Source: Chimonanthus salicifolius (lineage: Eukaryota; Streptophyta; Magnoliopsida; Laurales; Calycanthaceae). Taken from it: a DNA stretch of 64,000 nucleotides. How positions within the stretch are numbered: the stretch's first letter is position 1; every line of letters starts with the position of its first letter. Shown here piece after piece: positions 55,701 to 64,000 of the stretch. The notes beneath the pieces were generated by a model. The model saw nothing but the letters and a program-made list of their open reading frames with translations. It had not been told where the DNA came from and searched no databases. The stretch spans positions 28,079,043 to 28,143,042 of the forward strand of contig CM023539.1 of the NCBI GenBank assembly GCA_013350335.1. Direction: 5' to 3'. The translations under genes were made by a program, and so were the position numbers.

Positions 55701-58581
55701 CTTGGCTACATACCATCCTTTTATAATAATGGAAAAACATAATTGTTCCTACCTGATTTAAGACACAAACAAAACTGAAAAAAACATAACTTTTCCTACC
55801 TTAATTCAAAGGAAAAAAACTGTCCTATTTTAATTAAACACATTAATGTTATAACTGATCCTAGGAATAACAACAGTCAAATGCAGTTATAACACAACAG
55901 ATTGGGAGGCCTTGCTTGTTTTGGGCTTGCTCACTTTGGACTTGAACTGACCCAAACTGCTGACACACTCGCCAAGATCGAAAATAAAAATTTGCTCACA
56001 CTCATGGATGCCCGCATCAAAGTGGCACGTGAAGCATGAGAGGAAAGGAGGTCGAAGCATAATGGAAAGGAGGTGGACAGAATTAAATAAAGAAAGGAGG
56101 TGGCAAAAATCCCAATTTACAAAGGAGGTGGGCGAAAATCCCATGTGGATTCTTCCACATGGCCACTTGCTCTCCCACTTGCTTTCTCCACCTACTTAGT
56201 GATTTTATCTTTTAATCTCAGCCTTTTGTTATATTTAGATCACATGTGTAGGATTAGGATTGAATGGTCTAAATAAGACTACATTCTATCCTTGGTAGTG
56301 GTTTATTTTTGAGAATTTCTTAGAGAGAGTCTCTGCTTGGTGTGGTCGACCAAATCAAGGACAATTAGGTCTTTTGCTAGTTTTTTTCTCTATAAATACT
56401 CCATGTACTCCATTCGAATTTCACACATTGGAATAAGATTTGAAGTTTATTTCTGAGAGAGGATTTCTCTTGTGACTCTGTGTAGTTGTTTGAAGATTGA
56501 TGGACTCCAATTTTCGCCATTAGCAAGTAAGTACCAATTTAATTTTGAATTCGATTAGTTTCATGGCTTTTATAGATTAGGTAATGCAATAGTTGAATTC
56601 ACCATCTTTCTCTTTCAATTTGCTTCCGTTATTCTTCATCTCAATGAATTTAGAAGAGACCTAATCTTATGAAATCCAGAGTGTAATTCGAATTCCTTCG
56701 AAACTTGTGCAATCAGTTAGGATATTGTTTGAGCAATTCTTTGACAAGGCAGAATCTTTTTACGAACCGTAATTGGCTGCGTATGGTATTTCAGTGACCA
56801 TACTCTGAAAATGGCTAGCCTACTGGCAAATTTCATAAATTCGACCCTAGGCCTACATCAGAAAATTCACCCATTTACAATCCATGATGCCCTTTCATAT
56901 CAACCCACTCCTACAAATTGTCATGCATACTAGTTTAGCCCCACAATGCCTAACACATTAGACAATTCCTCTAAAATCAATTGTTTAAGAGAAATAATAA
57001 CATTGACAGCCGCTATTAATATCCAAAAAATGCTCAAATTCTCAAATTCATCATTCACCTCAACATCATAAGCAAAACCATAAATCACAAAACCTTATTG
57101 CATAAAGTAGTTATGACAATAGGTCAGTTGTCTTTCTTAGGGACTTCCCATCTCCTCATTTAGGAGAAAGATGGCTTGTGAGTGAGGTCCACTATTCTCA
57201 AAGATGTGAGGTATTCAAAAAATAAAACCAAGAAGTCATTAACAGCTATCTAATATAAGGTGATGAAATAAACAGATAAAATAGACACCATTAGAATTGT
57301 TTTTTCATCATCTCAGCTCAAAAGATAGAAGCAAATGATTGTAAATTCATATAAACATTGGATGAACTTCTAAGAATGCAAATGATCTAAACATTGCTGA
57401 AGCAGGATCATATCTATTCAAGTTCAACTTTTTAGGGTTGGTGTCTCCACTCAATCCCTATTTAATACTAGTGGCAAGTCACCCATTATTGACGCATTTC
57501 ATTTTTTATTACTCCAGTCAAGTCTTTGATGGTCTCACCATAGTCCAACTTCCTCTTCTTTTTTCAAATAAAGTATTAAAACTTTGATGAAAATTCAGTA
57601 ACATCTTGATTATACTGAATTTAAAAAGGAAAACACATAAAAACATAAATAACTGTGTGCGCAGACCCCATAGAAATTGCAGTTCTCATGAAGATTAAAA
57701 AAATTAAAGTTGGAGCAAAGATGAAAAGACAAACTATTAGCAACACTCCTTTGTTCCAATAATCCAGAAAATGAAAATAAAAAGGAAAAACTCTGCGGAA
57801 ATACAACCTGCCTACAGTCTATGGTCGAGGCCCATTTGACGATAAGAGCAGAAATCCTAGACCCTGCTCTATCATCTGGATTCAAATCCATTATTGCCCA
57901 TGCCTAACCGAAAGCAAGCCAAAACTCAAAGGTTTTAGCTCAGAGCATTCGATATCAACCCAAAATTCCCACGATACAAGAAGGTGAGAGCCATCTCTTG
58001 CCATGGGTTGTTAGACAACCTTAATTTAAAGTTCGGACATCTCTCAAACCTCCTTTGATTCACCTAAAATCAACTTTAAAAAAAAAGGCCAAGAAACTTA
58101 TTCTCATAACAGCAACGCAAAATAACCAAATAGAACCGCGAATCAGCAAAAAACTAAAGCGAAATTCCTAAGAGAACCAAAAAAAACGCCACTAAATATT
58201 GCAAATTCCATACAACCAGAAGCAATGGAGAGAAATGCAAACAAAAATCGAAAGATACATTAGAAAAAGTACAAATCTCCAATTTCATAAGGCAAAAGTA
58301 AAGGCAATAAATATTGATAATAACAAGGACCTAGATCCACTGTCGAAGGCGGGATTGGAATTCGGAGCGGAAGAATCATCTAGGGAAGAAGACGAGGAGC
58401 AGCAGATGGGGCGGGAGCGAGGGTTGGAAGCGTATAAGGACAGAGAGAGTGATCTAATCCTGGAATTTCCATGGAAAGATGAGGAAAGACAAGAGAAGAG
58501 ACTTTGGGTTTTAGAAGGGCAAAGAGGAAGAGGAAGAGGAAGAGGGTAAGAAAGGAAGAGAGCTGAAGATGTCGAGTTCAT
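42034..58581 (-). CDS. OR: ORANGE-family plastid DnaJ-type zinc-finger protein
   Basis: Eight exons join to 987 bp, 328 residues plus stop: 58331-58581, 53324-53438, 53078-53191, 52850-52936, 48446-48522, 47792-47919, 42770-42906 and 42034-42111. All introns are GT-AG and all phases agree. Residues 1-83 are Ser-rich and transit-peptide-like. FCIIEGPETVQDF starts the conserved region at 85. Two membrane segments follow (about 168-187 and 220-238). Four C-X2-C units (C251/C254, C262/C265, C295/C298, C306/C309) form the DnaJ-type zinc finger, and the end reads HDPRIEPFD. In known plants ORANGE stabilises phytoene synthase and promotes carotenoid storage in plastids. The Arg whose change to His gives orange melon flesh lies in the SRRNKIF region; this gene has Arg at both 112 and 113. 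I cannot decide between OR and the paralogue OR-like without a tree. No damage is seen. Confidence 0.95.
42314..42354 (+). repeat. G19 tract followed by GGGT repeats, OR intron 7
   Basis: Nineteen G (42314-42332), then an A, then GGGTGGGTGGGTGG. It is G-rich on the template strand of the gene. It is a simple-sequence tract that could adopt a quadruplex. Confidence 0.85.
42370..42462. repeat. 46-bp tandem duplication, OR intron 7
   Basis: The unit ACTCCAATAATCAGAAACAA... occurs twice in a row, at about 42370 and 42416, nearly without change. Beside it lies the G tract. Confidence 0.85.
42770..42906 (-). CDS. OR: OR exon 7: second and third CxxC units
   Basis: 137 bp with acceptor TACAG and donor GTATGA, residues 258-303. 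It carries YLACARCSASG and CLNCSGAGK. Confidence 0.93.
43677..44032. repeat. 178-bp tandem duplication, OR intron 6
   Basis: Two head-to-tail units start CAGTCAGTCGAAATTG at 43677 and 43855. They differ by very few bases (for example CATACGG versus CATAGGG), so the duplication is recent. Confidence 0.9.
44288..45520. mobile_element. GC-end inverted-repeat element, possibly hAT-like
   Basis: The left end TAGCAGTGCACCTTGCGTCG and the reverse complement of the right end TAGGCGTGCAACTCGGGCAG are similar, and both are followed by GGGCCC-rich sequence (44310-44470 and 45420-45500). A clear 8-bp duplication is not seen. There is no transposase frame. It resembles the element at 21241-21911 in style. 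Confidence 0.45.
45179..45385 (+). mobile_element. Very short 5'-truncated LINE with target duplication
   Basis: About 207 bp ending in CTCTCTTTTGATTAATGAAG plus an A tail, as in the 3' ends of plant L1-type LINEs. It is flanked by AACTAAATTGAGGAAGGGTT (from 45157) and AACTAAATTGAGTAAGGGTC (from 45386), a duplication of about 21 bp with few differences. A T run of 18 lies inside. Confidence 0.7.
46840..47335. repeat. About 254-bp tandem duplication, OR intron 6
   Basis: Two units start CATAGATGGGG at 46840 and 47094 and share TATGACTTGAAAAGCCAACC and the end CACACCCCTACT. They carry several small indels. Confidence 0.85.
47792..47919 (-). CDS. OR: OR exon 6: second membrane segment, first CxxC
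   Basis: 128 bp with acceptor AATCAG and donor GTATTT, residues 215-258. It encodes VDPIVASFSGGAVGVISALM and the first zinc-finger unit CKYCLGTG. Confidence 0.93.
47920..48445 (-). other. OR intron 5 with 87-bp duplication and (CT)n
   Basis: A 526-bp intron. A block starting TTGTACAAATTGT is present at 48142 and 48229, and a pure CT run spans 48291-48321. No coding signal apart from chance frames. Confidence 0.8.
48446..48522 (-). CDS. OR: OR exon 5: LELKLGLGGTSYEDF
   Basis: 77 bp with acceptor TCTCAG and donor GTATTT, residues 190-214 plus two bases. It is the loop between the two membrane segments. Confidence 0.93.
48523..52849 (-). other. OR intron 4, 4327 bp
   Basis: An intron enlarged by the hAT-like element at 49623-51232. 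The remainder is AT-rich with no conserved protein. Confidence 0.8.
49623..51232. mobile_element. hAT-like non-autonomous element in OR intron 4
   Basis: 1610 bp flanked by identical 8-mers CGCACTAC (49615-49622 and 51233-51240). The left end CTAAGAAGCACCGATACGG and the reverse complement of the right end CTCTGAAGCACGGATAC form an imperfect terminal repeat. GGATACG/CGTATCC words are clustered within about 120 bp of both ends, like the subterminal binding arrays known for hAT elements. The interior has an AT microsatellite (about 49715-49775), a GA-rich block, and a CTTATTAGGGTTCGCAGCCC segment that looks like a captured 5' UTR. No transposase is encoded. Confidence 0.65.
52850..52936 (-). CDS. 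OR: OR exon 4: first membrane segment
   Basis: 87 bp with acceptor AACTAG and donor GTAAGT, residues 161-189. It encodes TTKTLKQLYLTSFSFISG and the hydrophobic stretch to GGLLAPT. Confidence 0.93.
53078..53191 (-). CDS. OR: OR exon 3: VRRLRVQQRIK to PFLPHL
   Basis: 114 bp with acceptor ATGCAG and donor GTAGTC, residues 123-160. It has a basic start, an acidic spacer (DESSEENEMPDMP) and the conserved SIPFLPHL before the first membrane segment. Confidence 0.93.
53324..53438 (-). CDS. OR: OR exon 2: FCIIEGPETVQDF region
   Basis: 115 bp with acceptor CTGCAG and donor GTGAAG, residues 84-122. It contains the conserved start of the mature protein and the SRRNKIF segment (111-117). Confidence 0.93.
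53439..58330 (-). other. OR intron 1, 4892 bp
   Basis: A long first intron with a GAT microsatellite (about 54077-54106), a stretch around 56330-56560 with CTATAAATACT resembling an LTR promoter, and AT-rich DNA. A minus-strand ATG frame at 57809-57891 (MDLNPDDRAGSRISALIVK) ends at a CAG|GT. Its phase does not fit exon 2, so I do not call it an exon. Confidence 0.7.
58331..58581 (-). CDS. OR: OR exon 1: transit peptide
   Basis: The ATG at 58581 begins MNSTSSALFLSYPLPLPLPL; 83 codons plus two bases follow. The exon is rich in Ser, Leu and Pro with few acidic residues until the end, as expected of a chloroplast transit peptide. The donor is CTAG|GTCC. The split codon AG|C completes Ser84 with exon 2. 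Intron 1 is 4892 bp. Confidence 0.88.
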
Positions 58582-58641
58582 CTCTCCCTTTCTATCTGCT
58601 ACAAAATGGCAGAGTTAGGACAGGTTCTGGAGTCTATACTC

Positions 58642-58656
58642 TATTTATATTTTATA
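58642..58656 (-). promoter_or_regulatory. Putative OR TATA box
   Basis: Minus-strand TATAAAATATAAATA lies 61-75 bp before the OR start codon, which would leave a 5' untranslated region of about 30-45 bases. It is the best TATA-like match close to the gene. The start site itself is not visible. Confidence 0.5.
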
Positions 58657-58809
58657 GAAGCATTTTCGAAATCAACGGGAAGAATCAAAGCCGGTACAAG
58701 AGACAAACTACGGAGGATTGGCTTCTGGTTAGGCTGAACGCGGGGGTCCAACCGATTTCATATGTAAGATATTTACATAACAAAACACGGGGATCTTGGA
58801 CCTCTTACT

Positions 58810-59124
58810 TAAAATTAAATAATTAATTAGTCATTTAAAAATCTAACTATTTAATTAAGTCAGACTCTCATATCTGGATTTATATTAACCAATTTACATT
58901 TGAAATCTTAAAAATGGTATAATTTAATTATAAAATTCGAAATCTTCTATTTTAAGTTCGATTCTGACAATTATCCACTGATTTATTACTTTTTTTCATG
59001 TATTCTCCTTAATTTACCTACAAAAATAAAATAAATCATTAAATACATCTTATATAAACAAAATGCAAGACTAACTGACATAAATATTAAAGGTAAAAAT
59101 ATAATATTTCAAGTCTCAATAATA
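58810..59124 (+). repeat. 3' end fragment of repeat R
   Basis: It is related over about 300 bp to 17220-17522, sharing CTCTCATA(A/T)CTGGAT, AAATCTTCTATTTTA and a GGTAAAAATRTAA terminal motif. It ends at the start of the LINE fragment and lies about 230 bp upstream of the OR start codon. Confidence 0.65.
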
Positions 59125-59650
59125 TGATTAATGCAATTTCAGGTGACTTCATCTCTGCAAAAATCTTGAACCAAATTAAAACCTGCTTCATCACTCCCAT
59201 TCGTAACTCCCCTACTGCTGACACTCTTGATCAATATAGGCCTATTTCTCTAACTAATGAATGTTACAAACTTGTTGCTAGAGTCATGTTCAACCGTATG
59301 AACCCAATCATGAGCAATATTATCAACCTTCACCAATCTGTTTTTGTCCCGAGTAGAGATATCACCGGTAATGTCCTATTGTACCACGACCTCATAAAGG
59401 GCATCCATCTTGATAAGATTCCGACAATAATGTCTTTGAAGCTCGATTTGGAAAGAGCTTTTGACAATATTAAGTGGGGTGTGTTCTTCATATTCTCAAA
59501 CAAGCAAACTTCCCTGATCTTTGGAACAAATGGATTGAATGTTGCATCATTTCTCCCAGGTTCTTTGTCCTTATCAATGGGATGCCCTACAATTTTCTCT
59601 ACATATTTCATTTGTTTTGGATGGACATCTAAAATTCAACCATACAACTA
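59125..59650 (+). pseudogene. LINE (L1-type) reverse transcriptase fragment
   Basis: The translation holds the conserved N-terminal part of a plant LINE reverse transcriptase: CFITPIRNSPTADTLDQYRP, then ISLTNECYKLVARVMFNRM, then HQSVFVPSRDITGNVLLYHD and LDLERAFDNIKW. After about 59476 the frame shifts: HILKQANFPDLWNKWIE then FFVLINGMPYNF. The YADD-type catalytic motif, endonuclease and 3' end are absent. It is a dead fragment upstream of OR. Confidence 0.85.
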
Positions 59651-60141
59651 ATAGAGATTTTATGTGGATACAGTAGTAGAAAATTTGAGTCTAAAATGAA
59701 ATATGAATCCACTTGATATTTGTTGTCAAACTTATCAAGCATTCTTAATTCAAGGACACTTAGTGACTTTGAACACTAAGATCGAGTTACTTTAAATTGA
59801 ATATCAGGCTCAAATTTAGTTCAGTTGTAGTTCATAAAAAATATATTTTTAATTTATATGGTTTGTTTTTAATGTGTATGAAGAAAATTTGAGAAAAAAA
59901 TGACGTGGACCTAGTGTCTATGTGTTTTAAGTTTTGACACTTAATTTTAAATAAAATGAGAATTTAAGTTTACTTCTTTGTCTAATTAAATTTGTAAATG
60001 ATTCTTATCGGAGTAAAATTTAAAACATTCTTGAATTAGTATTTGATCATTTCTATATTTCCCTGACCCAAATTAGGCTTAATTGTGTGATTTTGTGTTA
60101 ATAATCATGTTTTGTGATCCATAATCATGAATGTAAGGACC
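59651..60141. other. AT-rich spacer
   Basis: About 490 bp in which I see no gene, repeat end or regulatory signal beyond AT-rich words. Confidence 0.5.
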
Positions 60142-61210
60142 TGTAACGCCCCGACCCAAAGGTGGGTCCGGAACGCTACTAATTTTTTTTATTTATTTAT
60201 ATAACCCTCAATCAAATAAATTTCTAACTGGACTGGATCCATAGTTAGGCTCAGACATAAATGTTACACATGCACTTTACATGTGGACTCAAACATGTAC
60301 CATATGATTACCCGTTTACAAGCATATATCATATAAACAAATATTTTCATCACAATAATATAATCTTATTCATATCAGAGTTACTAACAGTAACATGGTG
60401 GTTCGATACATGATCAAAATATAATAAGTACCACATGAAATACTTATACAAAACATGGTTCTAAATAACCAACAGACAAAATAGAGATTATTTCCCATCT
60501 GTGGGAAACACAAGCAACCGCAACAGCTTTTAACATCCTAAGCTTAAAATGGACGTTCCTCCTCCTCGGGTACATCTCCTGAAATGTGAGAGATGTGAGC
60601 TAACTAGCCCAATGAAGAGAGCATAACAATACAATATAATAATCATCAGGTTAGATAAATCAATATCATTTGAAATCATAATTAGGTCCATCATGACAAT
60701 ATATTATGTCATCCGTATTACTGCCAATATTCACCGTAACACCTAAGCACTATATTGACTATAAAGGCATTAAGTCCCGACACAGTCAAAATGCAACATC
60801 TTGCAAGAGCATATCCGACACACCTGGGCCGGTAACTAATACACTTGGGCCAGTAGAAGCAAACCGACGCACCTAGTCCGATTATAACACTATCATATTT
60901 CAGCAATTGAGTGTACGTGGAGGCAGTATCATCATCATAATAATCACATTATACAATATGCATCATTAGTATCAATAAGCACATTTCATAGTAGTGCATC
61001 ATGTCTAGGCATATAAGTGGGTTCATTAAGTTTGATCCTTGAAACCACTCATTGCACTAGATTTTCTTAACCTGATTTACTCTTATTGCAATGTTAAGTC
61101 TCTTCATTGAATATGAGGGATTTCACAGTATCTGCTAAACACACAAATAGGAATATAATGAATCATACAGTCATTAATAAAAAAAAATACACAGATATAT
61201 ATACAATAAT
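60142..61210. mobile_element. Partial LTR, gypsy type
   Basis: It starts TGTAACGCCCCGACCC, a chromovirus-type LTR edge like those of element B. It contains repeated CACCTGGGCCGG/CACTTGGGCCAG words near 60820-60880. No matching end is found; at 61211 it is cut by another LTR. The orientation is not established. Confidence 0.5.
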
Positions 61211-62363
61211 TGTAACACCCCGCCCTTTTTCACTAGCCAAAATCAGAGTATATATTTTTTATATAAAAGAGTGAGAGAGAGCAGGGATGTCACGATGCGA
61301 GCTAAATCCGAATTTCCAAAATCCGACCCTTAAGTGGCCACCTTTACGTGTGCGTGGACTAAGTCCACGAACACATTTCACATGCTCTAAGAATACTTGC
61401 GGAATTATTATATGAGTAAGATACCATTCATATGCATGTCATTATTAAGCAAGGAAGCCAATCACCATATAATTAACTGAAACTTAAATATCAAACCATA
61501 CCAAAATAATTCTAAGTTATTACAATCCAAAATATCAGTTCTCCCAATACATCTTTCAAAATCAATATAAGTGATATAATCATAAATCTGTCCAAGCTCC
61601 TATGCTTGACTCCCTTCATGTCCCATGTCCTTGTCATTCCCTGTTCCATCATCTATAGGGTAGAAGTAGGACATCAATCAACATGCCCAATATGAATTCC
61701 AAGTAGGGTTATGGTACACATAGGATCAATATAAAATCAAGATAGAAACATCTCATCATATTTGTAAAAATATCTCATAAGCAGTAAATAGAATGCATGA
61801 TATCCAAAACATAATCATGCTTACTTATGCATCATGTCATGGGTGTCAATGCCAAATGATCACTCACCAATTGCATATCCAACCACATCATATATAGATC
61901 GTTTCCTTGATAAATTACTATATCAAGGTGTTCCCTTGGCCAATTACGTCCACAGTGTTTTGTGACGGCACCATCAGATCATTGTTATACCTTCCCACAC
62001 ATGTTAATCGGAATTACCGATGAAGTGTGGACTCCTCCCTTTGCATAGGGTTTCAGGACTATTTACCCAGGAGCTCTTTGGCCCAGATTACGCCGTACCC
62101 ATTCCTAGCAATCCAGGACAAGGCCAAAATATCAATAGTTCACATAGCTTCATACAAACTAGTCTCAAGCCCCAAGTCATGTCCAGATAGCTTATTACTT
62201 GGCTTGTTGATCCCATAGATCCCCTCCCATGTCATGCATGAGATAATAAATGCAAGAATGCTATTTCATATCAAATTACATAATACCATTGAAAATCAGT
62301 TCATAACCATATACCATTTGTTTAACCAAAGTACATCATCATGTTTGGAAATAAAAACCAGTG

Positions 62364-62367
<4 letters not shown>

Positions 62368-62446
<79 letters not shown>
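62368..62446. repeat. (AT)n microsatellite, about 79 bp
   Basis: An almost pure AT dinucleotide run inside LTR E. Translations of it give only Ile-Tyr repeats and are not proteins. Confidence 0.95.
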
Positions 62447-62450
<4 letters not shown>

Positions 62451-62694
62451 CCATATGTATCTCAATAAGGTAGGAATCCTACCAACGTTTAATCTACTGT
62501 CCTTGCTGTTTTGTGATGATAACAATAACGGCCATGTTGAAACAAATCGCAACCTCTTTGCGAATCTCTTTACCTTATTAAATTTAATCACATATATAAA
62601 TCAATTTGACTATCCATTTAATTTTCATCATCTCTTACATCCTACCAGATAAACAGAACATCTGGAAAATAATCCAAAAAATCAAACTTTTCAA

Positions 62695-63265
62695 TTCAGT
62701 CGACTGAATCCTGCCCAGTTACTATTCTCTGTCTTACCCCCAGACTTTCAGTCAACTGAATACAATATTCAGTCGGCTGAAACCCAACTAAGTACTGTAT
62801 ACATTTGACCCGTAACCCTTCAGTTGGCTGAATCATGAATTTAGTCGGCTGACTTTGGGTCAAACCTTCTGTGTTCTCGGTCAATCCATTTTCAGTCGAC
62901 TGAATCAAAGATTCAGTCGGCTAACTTTGGATCAGATCATCTGTGTGTTCGGCCAGTATACATTGAGTCAACTGAATAAAAAATTCAGTCGGCTGAATCA
63001 TCAATCAACCGATTACGTGTTTGGTAAGTATACCTTCAGTCGACTGCATCTATGATTCAATCGGCTGAAACACATCAGATTCCTTACTTGTTTGATACAT
63101 CTATATTCAGTAAGTTGAATCAAAGATTCAGTCGGCTGAAACATCAATAAATCTCATATATTTTAATCTAGTCCATGTTCAGTTGACAAAATCATAAGAT
63201 TCAGTCAACTGAAACTCCCAATAACCTTTGTCTGCTTTGCCCAGTAACAGTTTAGTCGACTGACT
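62695..63265. repeat. Palindrome array CAGTCGACTG / CAGTCGGCTG in LTR E
   Basis: About sixteen units within 570 bp, mostly in pairs: a TTCAGTCGACTGAATC-type unit, then about 20 bases later a TTCAGTCGGCTGAA-type unit, then about 45 bases of unrelated sequence. TTCAGTCGACTGAA is a perfect 14-base palindrome. Spacers vary while the units stay close to consensus. The D LTR has no such array. Confidence 0.85.
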
Positions 63266-63557
63266 GTTTATCGGTCTTCTTTGTTTGTATGTATGGCTAG
63301 GCCCTTCCTCATGAAATCCATTCCTTATTGTTTTTAAACATAATATTATCATTTCTATAACTTTTAGTGAGTTTACTCTACCCTCTAGCCAAGGCTAGGG
63401 TCTTTTCCATAATACATTCAATCTTTGTACCATTTTAACATGGTCTTGGATTCAAAACTTTGGTTGTTTGTTTCAACGCATATCCATTCCTTGAATGGAT
63501 TACCAATTCTATGGCTCTAACACGATTTGGCCATCCATTCCAACCAAATATAGAACC

Positions 63558-63590
63558 CATAGGTTCGGCCACACCATGGCCAAACCTATG
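63558..63590. repeat. TTCGGCC hairpin in LTR E
   Basis: Arms CATAGGTTCGGCCA (63558-63571) and TGGCCAAACCTATG (63577-63590) pair with one mismatch around a 5-base loop. It is the same core as the eight hairpins in the D LTR. Confidence 0.75.
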
Positions 63591-64000
63591 GTTTCTTTAA
63601 ACTTATATCTATGTTGTTAAACTTCTAAACATACCTTCTTTCCCGTCTCCTTCTTTTCTTTTGTTCTGTTCTTTCCTTCCTTAACCCTTCTTTTTCCTTT
63701 GTTCTTCACTGATTCTCCCAGCACCGAGGTGTACATGGGTCAGAGAGAGAAAAGAGAAGAATAAATTTTTGTGTACAAGAGATGGAGTGATCGGCCAAGG
63801 GGTGTGGAGTGCCCCTTGGTTGGTATCTTTTAAGTAACAGCCTTAGACTATTCAATTTCCGTCATTGTGTTTTTGTCGAACTAATGAGTCCCTTGGCTTA
63901 ACCAAGGAGACTCTTGGGTCCATGCCTCTTTGCCTTCCAATGATTTCCTTGGGTTTCATCCCCATGAGATGAAAACTTTCCATCTTCCCAACTCAAACCA

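Larger units (their letters stand above)
61211..64000 (-). mobile_element. Element E LTR, inverted relative of D LTR (partial)
   Basis: It begins TGTAACACCCCGCCCTTTTT, the reverse complement of the D LTR terminus. It continues with GTCACGATGCGAG, AAATCCGACCCTTAAGTGG and ACTTGCGGAATTA, which match the reverse complement of the D LTR tail. It runs off the window. Unlike D it holds an AT microsatellite and a CAGTCGACTG array. Like D it has a TTCGGCC hairpin (63558-63590) and a CCAAGGGG/CCCCTTGG hairpin (63795-63819). No open frame of interest. Confidence 0.75.

Noticed and set aside
56330..56560. LTR-promoter-like stretch with CTATAAATACT in OR intron 1
   Set aside because: I could not find paired LTR ends, a target duplication or a primer site around it, so I do not call an element.
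57809..57891. Minus-strand ATG frame MDLNPDDRAGSRISALIVK ending at CAG|GT in OR intron 1, a possible alternative first exon
   Set aside because: It ends in phase 0 while exon 2 needs two bases of a split codon, so it cannot join the OR frame; no conserved motif or promoter is seen.
58199..58549. Plus-strand frame of 116 codons rich in Glu and Arg
   Set aside because: It is the antisense of OR exon 1, whose Ser/Leu-rich transit peptide coding gives open frames on the other strand.
62695..63265. Regularly spaced palindromic repeats that look CRISPR-like
   Set aside because: Spacing alternates and spacers are inside a plant LTR; there are no cas genes and the context is a eukaryotic nuclear genome.

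Overview
The window is nuclear DNA of a flowering plant with a repeat-rich genome. It holds one recognisable host gene surrounded by nested retrotransposons. The gene has GT-AG introns of up to about 4.9 kb. Every other coding signal I can support belongs to Ty1/copia, Ty3/gypsy or LINE elements. I cannot name the species.

Layout. 1-41175 is a nest of transposable elements. Element A (1-4153, minus strand) is the 3' part of a Sirevirus-like copia element that carries an accessory ORF. Element B (4154-8187 and 17577-17787, minus strand) is a decayed gypsy chromovirus. It is split by copia element C1 (8188-14465) and by a 2.7 kb repeat R (14822-17522). A solo LTR of 2744 bp with a perfect 5-bp target duplication follows (18385-21128), then a hAT-like MITE (21241-21911). 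Copia element C2 starts at 21962 and resumes at 36427-41175. Its gag gene is interrupted by element D (23825-36426), a young Tekay/Del-type chromovirus with two 3748-bp LTRs, a CATGA target duplication and one open gag-pol frame of 1543 codons.

42034-58581 (minus strand) is an apparently intact ORANGE-family gene of eight exons encoding 328 residues. The family comprises plastid membrane proteins with a DnaJ-type zinc finger that stabilise phytoene synthase and promote carotenoid accumulation. Its introns hold a hAT-like element, a very short 5'-truncated LINE, a second GC-rich inverted-repeat element and several tandem duplications. Upstream of it lie a repeat fragment, a LINE reverse-transcriptase fragment (about 59125-59650) and two further LTRs (60142-61210, and 61211 to the window end). 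The last is a diverged, inverted relative of the D LTR.

Three things deserve most attention. First, the copia elements look like a pol-less Sirevirus-derived family: gag is followed directly by an accessory ORF, and the same junction is seen in three copies. Second, several LTR families carry arrays of palindromes or hairpins: eight TTCGGCC/GGCCGAA hairpins in D, about sixteen CAGTCGACTG-type units in the last LTR, and clusters of RCCGAC cores just upstream of the TATA box in the copia LTRs and the solo LTR. Third, the otherwise open and very recent element D has Asn at the second catalytic Asp position of its integrase.
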